Shown here: one piece after another, positions 24,352 through 31,408 of the stretch
How positions within the stretch are numbered: position 1 is the first letter of the stretch
Layout: every line of letters starts with the position of its first letter
Assembly: GCA_002687715.1 (NCBI GenBank)
Contig: NZBC01000243.1
Coordinates: forward strand, 1-46,408
Direction of reading: 5' to 3'
Length of the DNA: 46,408 nt
Origin: Planctomycetota bacterium
Lineage (GTDB): Bacteria; Planctomycetota; GCA-002687715
The notes under the pieces: generated by a model
Databases searched by the model: none
The model's input: the letters and a program-made list of their open reading frames with translations, nothing else
What the model was told of the DNA's origin: nothing
Position numbers and translations under genes: made by a program

Positions 24352-25287
24352 CTACAGGTCTTCGTAGGCGGCGTCTCGCATCACGCGCCTGGCCACCTCA
24401 CTGGCATAGCGACGCCCGAGCGTCGCACGGTTGCCCCGCGCCCAATCCGTCAACTTCGTCGGCGCCGTCGGCTCTGCGTCCGAATCGAGCAGGCTGCGCA
24501 TGAGCCCCTTGATCTCTTCGCGCGTGATGATCACGTCCTTGACGAACGGGTTGATGCACCGCCCCAGCCAGTAGCCGAGCGACGGGGGAACGCGCACGAT
24601 CAGGCGCCTGACCTCGATGATCTTGCCGATGGTCTCGACCAGCTCACGGAAGGTGAACCTCTCGGGGCCGACGGCGTCGACGGTCAGGTCCTCCCGTCGG
24701 TCTGCGCAGTCCATCATCAACGCGGCCATGTCGTCGACGTACATCGGCCGGAGCGCGTACCGGCCGTCGCCAAAGACGCCGAAGATCGGCAGATGCCGCA
24801 GCACCCAGGCGATGTTGTTCACCAGGATGTCACCGCGGCCGAACAGGACCCCGGGCCGCACGATGGCATGCGAGAGCCCGGTGGCCGAGAGCGCACGTTC
24901 GAGTTCGTGCTTGCCCTTGTAGTAGCCGAGGTCATCGGCCTCGTCGGCGTGGAGGATGCTGACGTGCACGACGCGACGAACGCCGGCCACCTTGGCAGCA
25001 GAGAACAGCTCCTTGGTGTTCGCGACGGCCTGGTCGAACGTGAAGAGCTTGTGGTTGAAGCGGACCCAGTAGGTGTTGTACAGCGTGTCCGCTCCCTCGA
25101 GCGAGCCGGCGAGCGCGCCAGGATCGTCGAACGCAAGCGGTGCGATCTCGAGCCGCTCGCCGAACGGGTTTGGACGATTGGGCGAGTTGGTCAGGGTCCG
25201 GACTCTCTCGCCCCGCGCCAGCAGCAGCTGCGTGAGCGACCTGCCGGTGTAGCCGAGGGCTCCGGTGACGATGCTCACCTTTGTCAT
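24352..25287 (-). CDS. NAD(P)-binding Rossmann protein, NDUFA9/NmrA-like atypical SDR
   Basis: 311 residues from ATG 25287, overlapping the upstream gene's stop as ATGA. The N-terminus MTKVSIVTGALGYTGRSLTQ holds a dinucleotide-binding motif of the atypical SDR kind (GxxGxxG). Further landmarks are VRRVVHVSILHADEADDLGYYKGKHELE (a YxxxK arrangement), SHAIVRPGVLFGRGDILVNN and RPMYVDDMA. The resemblance is to NDUFA9-like nucleoside-sugar epimerase relatives, which often act as cofactor-binding rather than catalytic proteins. It closes a three-gene operon with a membrane glycosyltransferase and a cupin, so a role in surface polyprenol or lipid sugar modification is conceivable. Reaction unknown. 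Confidence 0.8.
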   Translation of the reverse strand: MTKVSIVTGALGYTGRSLTQLLLARGERVRTLTNSPNRPNPFGERLEIAPLAFDDPGALAGSLEGADTLYNTYWVRFNHKLFTFDQAVANTKELFSAAKVAGVRRVVHVSILHADEADDLGYYKGKHELERALSATGLSHAIVRPGVLFGRGDILVNNIAWVLRHLPIFGVFGDGRYALRPMYVDDMAALMMDCADRREDLTVDAVGPERFTFRELVETIGKIIEVRRLIVRVPPSLGYWLGRCINPFVKDVIITREEIKGLMRSLLDSDAEPTAPTKLTDWARGNRATLGRRYASEVARRVMRDAAYEDL

Positions 25288-26621
25288 CGCGCCGGATGTC
25301 CGTCGACGGTGAAGGCCGGGCGCCCGGGCCGGAGCAGGCTGAGGACGACGACCGACAACGCGGCGAACAGCATGATGCCCGAGCCCGCCAGGGACCACCA
25401 CCGTGACACGTCCGCGGATCCGAACGGGAGCGGCATGTCGACGGCGAGGATGACGCACCCCGCGAGCAGCACGCCACGCAGAGCCGGTCTCGCTCGCGGC
25501 ACGAGAAGCAGCAGCAGCCACAGGCTGGACACGACCCCGTAGGGCCAGGGCAGGAACGGGCTGCGAAGCTGGGCGAGGTTCAGGAGAGCCAGCCAGAGCT
25601 GCAACTGGTGCAAGCGCGCAACCCCGGTGGGCGGAGGGTCGCCGCGTCGACGAACCGCGACCAGCAGCACGAGCAGGACTACCGACCCGGTGTACCAGAG
25701 GTTGATGTCCGGGTTCAGCCGCGGTTGCTCGCCCTCCAGGACTCCGAGGCGATGTAGCTTGTGGGGAACCCCGAACACCGAGGTGTTGACGTCGATCGGT
25801 TTCGGGGAGGTGCTCATGAACGCGAACGCCTCCCCGTCGGCGAGCCGTGGCAGCTGGTAGGCCACGAAGTCCTCGAACGGCGCCGGCCCCACGAGGATGA
25901 GCGCAAGGCCGGCCCAGACGACCACGCCACCCAGAGTGAAACCGACTGGTCGCCAACGGCCCCGCAGCACTAGAGGGACGAGCAGGATGGCCGGCCAGAT
26001 CTTGGTGCAGATCGCCAGACCCAGCAGCAGCCCACCGACGACGTTCCAGCCCCGGGCAAACGCCAGGGCGCCCAGGATGCTCGCGCCCAGCACGAGGGCG
26101 TGCACGTTGCCCATCTGAAGCGCCATGCACGTCGTCGGCGCCAGGAAGATCAGTGGAAACAGCAGCAACCATGGCTGGTCGCGAAAAGCACCGCACCACG
26201 CGGCCCCGAGCCCGACCGCGAGCAGGAACGTCGAACCGACCACCACGAACCACACGATACGCCAGTCGAAGAAGTCACCGCCCGCCCTGATCAGGAGCGC
26301 GGGGACGGCAAGAAAGGGAGCCGGGTAGGGGTAGCTGTCGATCGTGAACGTCTCCCCCACCTGATCGTGGATGAACGTCTTCTCGCTCGCGTTGCGATAG
26401 AGGCTGTGGTCATAGACGTTCTTGCCCTGCTCCCCCAGGTGCGCGGCGATCACGTAACAGGTGAAGCAGTTGTGTCTGATCCCGAAGTCGTCCTCGTGGT
26501 GGGCGACGAACCGGGTCTCCGACGGATCCACGATGAAGGTCGCCAGCCCCCACAGGCGCAGGCCCGCGAGCACGCACAGTGCGACGAAGGCGAGGCTGAA
26601 GCCGCGAGTGCGAACGCTCAT
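25284..26621 (-). CDS. Polytopic membrane protein, GT87/DUF2029-like glycosyltransferase
   Basis: 445 residues from ATG 26621 (ATGA overlap with the cupin stop). The layout is GT-C-like: an N-terminal membrane helix, a periplasmic loop with HHEDDFGIRHNCFTC and VYDHSLYR, then about ten hydrophobic segments. A conserved-looking block GWNVVGGLLLGLAICTKIWP is typical of DUF2029/GT87 proteins, where (A)xxxKxxP follows a membrane helix. Such enzymes transfer sugars from polyprenyl-phosphate donors on the outer face of the inner membrane. The acceptor is unknown. The acidic residues expected in the first loop (EDD) are present. Family assignment is by architecture and this motif only. Confidence 0.7.
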   Translation of the reverse strand: MSVRTRGFSLAFVALCVLAGLRLWGLATFIVDPSETRFVAHHEDDFGIRHNCFTCYVIAAHLGEQGKNVYDHSLYRNASEKTFIHDQVGETFTIDSYPYPAPFLAVPALLIRAGGDFFDWRIVWFVVVGSTFLLAVGLGAAWCGAFRDQPWLLLFPLIFLAPTTCMALQMGNVHALVLGASILGALAFARGWNVVGGLLLGLAICTKIWPAILLVPLVLRGRWRPVGFTLGGVVVWAGLALILVGPAPFEDFVAYQLPRLADGEAFAFMSTSPKPIDVNTSVFGVPHKLHRLGVLEGEQPRLNPDINLWYTGSVVLLVLLVAVRRRGDPPPTGVARLHQLQLWLALLNLAQLRSPFLPWPYGVVSSLWLLLLLVPRARPALRGVLLAGCVILAVDMPLPFGSADVSRWWSLAGSGIMLFAALSVVVLSLLRPGRPAFTVDGHPAR

Positions 26622-26998
26622 GGCTTCCGGGGTCGTGCCGCGGCGTCGCTGATCGGCATCCCCGGAACGCCAAAGATGATGAACTCGATGGGACGTCCGT
26701 CGTCTGCCTCCACCGCGTGGGGAACGCCTCTCGGGACCACGGCGACCGCGCCGGGACGAAGCGCATGGTCTTCCCCAGCCATCGTGAGCGTGCCCGTGCC
26801 CTCGAGCACGTAGTAGACCTCGTCGTACCCTTCGTGGACGTGGGCACCTCCGCGGGTTACCGAAACGACATGGACGTTCGCGACACCGCCGTCGCCCCCG
26901 GTGACCACGCGCAGGACCTCACCGTGCGGACACGACGTGGAATCCGTCGCATCCCGGTAACGAACGATCGGCTCGCGTCCAGATGTCGGCTCACTCAT
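26618..26998 (-). CDS. Small cupin-domain protein
   Basis: 126 residues from ATG 26998. A single cupin barrel: GAHVHEGYDEVYYVLEGTGT carries the first metal motif (H-x-H with Glu), and GAVAVVPRGVPHAVE carries the second (PxGxxH). It presumably binds one divalent metal. Small stand-alone cupins include isomerases, lyases, dioxygenases and sensors, and nothing here tells which. It is the first gene of the operon with the membrane glycosyltransferase and the NAD-binding protein, and is divergent from the FAD oxidoreductase at 27094 across a 95-nt promoter region. Confidence 0.82.
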   Translation of the reverse strand: MSEPTSGREPIVRYRDATDSTSCPHGEVLRVVTGGDGGVANVHVVSVTRGGAHVHEGYDEVYYVLEGTGTLTMAGEDHALRPGAVAVVPRGVPHAVEADDGRPIEFIIFGVPGMPISDAAARPRKP

Positions 26999-27093
26999 GG
27001 CGCGATGGTATGCGAACGGGTGAAATGACGGTCGTCAGGCACTCACGCGCCGCCGAGCTCCCCTCGTGCACGAGCACCTTATGATCTACCGTC

Positions 27094-28389
27094 ATGAGGG
27101 ACGTCGCGGTCGTGGGAGCCGGAATCGTCGGATGCGCCATCGGGCTCGAACTCGCGCGGCGCGGCGCATCGTGCACCGTGATCGACCGGAACGGCGAGGT
27201 CGGGCACGGGTCGACCTCCGCGTCGTGCGGCATCGTCAGGCGCTTTTACTCGACGCCGACCATGATCGCGATGGCCCACGAAGGCGCCCACACCTGGGCC
27301 GACTGGGCCGGGTACCTGGGGGTGCCCGAGGACAGCGGGATCGCCCACTTCGAGCGGCCGGGGATGCTGTTCATTCCGCCGGCGATCGACGACCGTGTCC
27401 GGGCAGTCGTCGGGCACATGCGAGACCTGGGGGTAGAGGTCGAGCTGCTCTCGAAGGAGGAGGTGGAGGAGCGGTTCCCGTTCCTCGACGCGAGCTCCCA
27501 CTCACCGATCCGGCAACCGGACGACGACTCGTTCTTCGACGACACCGGGCGGCCGATCGCGGGAGCCGTGCTCGAGCCGGACGCCGGCTACGTCGTCTCT
27601 CCCCAGCTCGCGACGACGGATCTCCGCCGCGCCGGAGACGAGGCCGGGGTCCGGTTCCGCCTCGGCCGCGCGGTCACCGAGATCTCCCGGAGTGGCGACG
27701 GGTTCCGCATTTCGCTCCAGGATGGCTCCGTGGTTCGTGCGGGTGTCGTCGTCAACGCTGCGGGCCCGCACTCGGCCATCGTGAACGAGCTGGCCGGAGT
27801 GTCCCTCCCCATCGAGACCCGGGCCCTGCGTCGAGAGGTCCACGCCATGGACAATCCCCTGTTCTCGGCGGCGGCCGGCTCGCCCGTACCGATCCTCGGG
27901 GACGTCGACTCGGGCATCTATCTACGGCCCGAGGCGCGTGGCCGCGAGTTCATGGTCGGGTCACTTGACCCCGAGTGCGACGAGAAGGAGTGGGTGACCG
28001 ATCCCGACGACTTCGACGAGACCTGCTCCCGACAGGCTTTCGAGCGCCACGCCCTGCGCCTCATGAAGCGCTTCCCGGAAGTCACTCTGGGAAGCTGCCG
28101 CGGTGTCGCCGGTCTCTACGACGTCACCCTGCGCGACTGGAACCCCATCCTGGATCGCACAGACGAGCCCGGCTTCTACGTTGCCATGGGCACGAGTGGC
28201 TCGTCCTTCAAGACCGCTCCCGTGATCGGCATGGCGCTGGCCGAGCTCATCCAGGCCGGTGAGGCGGGCCGCGACCACGATCGCGACCCCGTCGGTCTCA
28301 CGCTCCCCCGGACGGGCGCCGAGATCGACCTCGGCTTCTTCTCACGCAACCGCGGGGCGCACGCTTCTTCCGGATCCGTGCTGGGTTGA
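27094..28389 (+). CDS. FAD-dependent oxidoreductase, DAO/sarcosine-oxidase-like
   Basis: 431 residues from ATG 27094. The N-terminal dinucleotide-binding motif is VAVVGAGIVGCAIGLELARR with the acidic end of strand 2 at CTVIDRNG. Further landmarks are GSTSASCGIVRRFYSTP, VVSPQLATTDLRRAGDEAGV, VVVNAAGPHSAIV and the C-terminal FAD motif FYVAMGTSGSSFKTAPVIG. This is the D-amino-acid oxidase/sarcosine oxidase beta superfamily, whose members oxidise C-N bonds of amino acids or N-methyl compounds. There is no partner subunit gene nearby and no signal peptide. Substrate unknown. Confidence 0.87.
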   Translation: MRDVAVVGAGIVGCAIGLELARRGASCTVIDRNGEVGHGSTSASCGIVRRFYSTPTMIAMAHEGAHTWADWAGYLGVPEDSGIAHFERPGMLFIPPAIDDRVRAVVGHMRDLGVEVELLSKEEVEERFPFLDASSHSPIRQPDDDSFFDDTGRPIAGAVLEPDAGYVVSPQLATTDLRRAGDEAGVRFRLGRAVTEISRSGDGFRISLQDGSVVRAGVVVNAAGPHSAIVNELAGVSLPIETRALRREVHAMDNPLFSAAAGSPVPILGDVDSGIYLRPEARGREFMVGSLDPECDEKEWVTDPDDFDETCSRQAFERHALRLMKRFPEVTLGSCRGVAGLYDVTLRDWNPILDRTDEPGFYVAMGTSGSSFKTAPVIGMALAELIQAGEAGRDHDRDPVGLTLPRTGAEIDLGFFSRNRGAHASSGSVLG

Positions 28390-28504
28390 GACGTGATGAG
28401 AATCATGCGGGACCCGGGGCCGCCCACGGGGTCGAACCTGACGTCGGTCATCTCGAGCTAGCCCCCGCGGGGAGCTGACGCGTGGCCATCTCCCCATTCG
28501 GGCC

Positions 28505-28542
28505 CAGCGCACGAGTTCTTGCACCCTACGGTCCGTGCGCTG
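28505..28542. terminator. Inverted repeat in convergent gap
   Basis: CAGCGCACG (28505-28513) and CGTGCGCTG (28534-28542) are perfect 9-bp arms around a 20-nt loop, between the ends of the FAD oxidoreductase (28389) and the minus-strand gene (28546). A second small GC hairpin, cccccgcgggg, lies just upstream near 28465. Neither has a T-run. A bidirectional terminator is a reasonable reading. Confidence 0.4.
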
Positions 28543-28545
28543 CTG

Positions 28546-29307
28546 TTACCGACGCGACCACAGCTGGAGGCGCAACTGCTCGAGCTGCAGGTCACCGGCG
28601 TCGCGCCGTGAGCGCGCGGCCTTCAGTTCCCGCGCAACGTCCTCGTGCCCCTGGCCGCAGCTCGGGCAGACGAGCCGAGCCTCCAGCCGCCGCACGGAGA
28701 GCTCCTCGGTCGTGATGCCCGAGGCGAGTCGCTCGGCCTTCGCGAGGGCGCGGTCAAACCGCGAGACGCCGAGCCGCCGGGCGGCGACCCCGATCATCGA
28801 GAGTGCGCGACCAGGACTCGGCTCGTCGACCGACGCGAGGAGAGCTCCGACTGGGGTGTGGACCCGGAGGAGCACGGTCGCGGGTCGCTGTTCGAGGGAT
28901 CGCGCATCGAGACGCAGACAATCGAAGAGGAGCGCAGCGGCCCGGAGGCGCGGCGCGTTCCGCAACCTCTTCAGGTCACGCCGGTGATCGGACCGTGACC
29001 CGTCGAAGATGAGGACCAGGTAGGGGACGCGATCCCCGATGTCCGTCTTCGCGACGGGCCGGGGCAGAACGTCCGAGCCTCGCTCGAGGACCTCTCGCGC
29101 GACATCGGGAAACCACGGCTGCCACCGGGACGTCACGTCCGCAGAGGCGACTCGAAGCGCCTCGAACCAGGGCGGGAGGGGCAACGCACCCGGCTTCTCG
29201 GGTGCAGGTTGTCCGGTCGTCGGCCGCTCGATCGGAGGGCATTGCGCTCCGGCTGATGCAACACCCATGAGCGCCAGGGCCAGGACCATCGTTTTCGTAC
29301 GCCACAT
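28546..29307 (-). CDS. Secreted protein of unknown function
   Basis: 253 residues from ATG 29307 with GGAGGT eight nt upstream; the longer frame upstream of this ATG is a shadow of a small gene. Residues 1-22 look like a signal peptide (MWRTKTMVLALALMGVASAG, AQ), so the mature protein is probably periplasmic or secreted. A central part reads DRVPYLVLIFDGSRSDHRRD and then RLRAAALLFDCLRLDARSLE, alternating strand and helix. The C-terminus has a single CPSCGQGHED motif that could bind zinc or form a disulfide. The DGSRSDH segment faintly recalls thioredoxin-like selenoprotein-related proteins but lacks a CxxC there. I do not recognise the family. Confidence 0.7.
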   Translation of the reverse strand: MWRTKTMVLALALMGVASAGAQCPPIERPTTGQPAPEKPGALPLPPWFEALRVASADVTSRWQPWFPDVAREVLERGSDVLPRPVAKTDIGDRVPYLVLIFDGSRSDHRRDLKRLRNAPRLRAAALLFDCLRLDARSLEQRPATVLLRVHTPVGALLASVDEPSPGRALSMIGVAARRLGVSRFDRALAKAERLASGITTEELSVRRLEARLVCPSCGQGHEDVARELKAARSRRDAGDLQLEQLRLQLWSRR

Positions 29308-29378
29308 GATCGCACCTCCGGCCTCGATCGCGGTCCGGGAGCAAAGGAAGGAACGCAAGGACCGTTCCGAGCCTCTCT

Positions 29379-29400
29379 CACCATGATGTCCGTCATGGTG
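29379..29400. promoter_or_regulatory. Perfect 8-bp palindrome CACCATGA-N6-TCATGGTG
   Basis: It lies 72 nt upstream of the secreted-protein ATG at 29307 and 20 nt past the stop of the small gene at 29421, both on the minus strand. The dyad could be an operator for the downstream gene or a weak terminator for the upstream one. There is no T-run. Confidence 0.4.
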
Positions 29401-29420
29401 ATCGCTTCGTGTCTGTTCGA

Positions 29421-29699
29421 TCAGGCGCAGGGATGGTCCAGCAGGTACTGCCGGAGAGACACGGCCTTCAGGGCCGACTTGGCGAGGGCCGGAAGTTCGC
29501 CCGTGACGATGAACCTGTCGATGTACATCCAGATCGACCCCCGATAGTCCTCGATCGACCGACCTCCCGAGATGAACGTCTCCGCACACGTGATCTTGGT
29601 CGTCGCGAGCAGGCGACGTAGGGCGTCCGGGCTGAAGTTCGCCCCGTGGTGCACTGCCTCGGTGTGCGAGCCCGGCGCTGAGGGTGTGGAGTGCCGCAT
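29421..29699 (-). CDS. Small protein of unknown function (92 residues)
   Basis: ATG 29699 is preceded by GGAGG at seven nt, a better ribosome site than most in this window, which argues for a real gene. The protein is soluble with a helix-forming pattern: FSPDALRRLLATTKITCAET, YRGSIWMYIDRFIVTGELPA, ALKAVSLRQYLLDHP. No signal peptide, membrane segment or known motif is visible. It precedes the secreted-protein gene at 29307 by 113 nt on the same strand, with a palindrome between them. Function unknown. Confidence 0.55.
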   Translation of the reverse strand: MRHSTPSAPGSHTEAVHHGANFSPDALRRLLATTKITCAETFISGGRSIEDYRGSIWMYIDRFIVTGELPALAKSALKAVSLRQYLLDHPCA

Positions 29700-30415
29700 G
29701 AGCTTGCCTCCGTGAGCTTCGCATGGAGGGATCAGGAGCAGGATCCGACCCGTATTTGATACGAATCCTCACGGCACCAGTTGGCCGGAGTTTGTAGCGC
29801 CTCGCCTCGTGTGGTCGCCACCGGCGCCGACGGCGAAGAGCGCCAAGAGCGTTCGTGTAGCTCCGTGTCCAGGGCTTTGTCAGCTCAGTCGCAGCGATTC
29901 ACCGCATCGCTTCCTGCTGTCGCCGAGCTTCGCGCGCGCGACCCCATCGCACCGCCACCTTGGCGACGGAGATCCGTCATCGAGAATCCCGGGTGTCCGG
30001 GCAGGCAGCTCCTCCGCAGAAACCACACGACGCTCTGGACGCGGATGGGGTTTTCGGGACCCACAGCCGATCGAGATCGATAGCTCGCTCGAGGCCCATT
30101 GCACTGAGCGACTTGATCTGTTCCAGGTCATGTACATCGATTCGTCGTGGAGCGGCGAGCGGCACGAGGACGCTGTAGATCAGAGTGAAGCTGAGGCCGC
30201 GAAATGCCCTTGGAGTTCATCGATGCTCACTTGGTGGGGTGAACCGGCAGGTTGCAGAGGTGAGGGTGGCGAGCCATGCGACGCCCCCGCGGTGGATCAA
30301 GTCTCGAGGGCGCGACGGATTGCTCAACTGAGATTCCGGCGAGACTGCCACGCTACCGAGCCCGTAGTGTGCAACATCCGGAGCATCGCGCTATCCGGCG
30401 GTCCCTGGGCCACCC
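29700..30415. other. Gene-poor stretch
   Basis: No frame here has a convincing start, ribosome site and coding character. A short minus-strand run around 30060-30160 (IDVHDLEQIKSLSAMGLERA then IDLDRLWVPKT) reads like protein and may be a decayed gene, but I cannot name it. Base composition drops slightly relative to neighbours by eye. The right end merges into the integrase relic at 30416. Confidence 0.4.
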
Positions 30416-30662
30416 AAGAACTGGGTCCACCGTCACATCATGACGGTACGGCGGCACCAGAATCGACCGTACACGCAGTCGCCTCGGACTGCGCCCGTCT
30501 CGCCCTCGAGAACGTCGCGCTCAAGCAACCGCGCCTCGTGCTCAAGCGCACCACGAAGCGACCGCGCATCAACGACAGCGATCGCGCCTTCTCTGGCTCC
30601 TCATGCGTCGCATGCTCCGGAACTGGAAGGAGTCGCTGCACGTCGTGAAGCCCGGGACCGTC
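30416..30662 (+). mobile_element. Relic C: 5' end and N-terminal domain of integrase-core transposase
   Basis: It starts with the shared repeat (aagaactgggtccaccgtca then catcatgacggtacggcggc). It continues as coding remnant CARLALENVALKQPRLVLKR, then RPRINDSDRAF. A 2-nt insertion (30592-30593) shifts the frame, after which WLLMRRMLRNWKESLHVVKP and GTV follow. This is the N-terminal helical region of rve-type IS transposases, which normally reads LALExxALRxQL...RPRxxxxDRxFW...W...LxxVKPxTVxxWHRxGF. It ends abruptly at KPGTV, before the catalytic domain. It is the most complete of the N-terminal copies in the window. Confidence 0.7.
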
Positions 30663-30753
30663 GGGGTCGGCATCGCACTCTCACTTCCCTGTCCTGGCGG
30701 CGCACGCTCCGATACGATCGCAGACTTCGCCGTTCATGTACCCTAGGGATCCC

Positions 30754-30815
30754 ATGAGCGAACTCCGTCCTTCCCTGCTGCTCACCCTCCTCCTCGTCGG
30801 CTGCTCCGCGACGCC
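30754..30815 (+). pseudogene. Orphan lipoprotein leader, probably the detached start of the downstream hydrolase
   Basis: ATG 30754 opens MSELRPSLLLTLLLVGCSAT, a clear lipoprotein signal with lipobox L-V-G-C (Cys17). After about residue 24 the frame is meaningless, while the cytochrome fragment begins in another frame. CocE-type hydrolases often start with such a leader followed by a short linker and then (P)MRDGVKL, which is exactly where the intact hydrolase frame restarts at 31409. I infer that this leader belonged to that gene before a rearrangement. Confidence 0.5.
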
Positions 30816-31404
30816 ACCGCCGCCCACCGCTTCCTCAATCCGGACCAGGCGGTCGACAAGGCGCTGGAGTCGGGGGGGCTGGACCGCTCGCTGCCCTCCA
30901 TCAAGAAGCTGGCGGTGCAGATCCTGACGGCGCGACCGGAGGAGCACGGCGACATCCGCGAGATGGTGGACACCTTCTACGAGGAGAACTTCGCGGGCTC
31001 GGTCCTGAAGCGCGAGGAGAGCCTGGCGGAAGCGGTCGACGAGATCCAGCGGATCTACGAGCTCAACGTGTTCCCCGAGATGAACGTGGACTGGACCACC
31101 TACGCCGATCACATCGGACACCGGAACTCTCCGGGGTGCTTCCGCTGCCACGACGGTGAGCACGTCGACGAGCGGGGGGAGGTCCTGAACAGCGACTGCG
31201 CGCTCTGCCACCTCTTCGTCGAGAAGGCGCGCGACTCCGAGAGCCTGATCGAGGTGCCGGCGGACCTGACCAACCTGCATCCCTTCCGCAACGAGGCCCA
31301 CGACGAGGTGGACTGCTGGACCTGCCACACCGGGGACAGCAGCCCCTACGCGGACTGCAAGAGCTGCCACGAGGAGCAGGCGAGTCCCCACGGGATGGAG
31401 TTCG
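30813..31404 (+). pseudogene. C-terminal fragment of NapC/NirT-type multiheme cytochrome c
   Basis: The frame reads AAHRFLNPDQAVDKALESGG, LDRSLPSIKKLAVQILTAR, then NVFPEMNVDWTTYADHIGHR and NSPGCFRCHDGEHVDERGE. Four heme-binding motifs are visible: CFRCH, CALCH, CWTCH and CKSCH. This is the C-terminal half of membrane-anchored multiheme cytochromes, normally preceded by CxxCHNRP(A/T)H, a membrane helix and more hemes, all missing here. There is no start codon of its own beyond internal GTG/ATG and no signal peptide in frame, so hemes could not be attached. It is wedged between the lipoprotein leader and the hydrolase body, so the junctions at about 30820 and 31400 are breakpoints. Confidence 0.7.
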
Positions 31405-31408
31405 GCCC

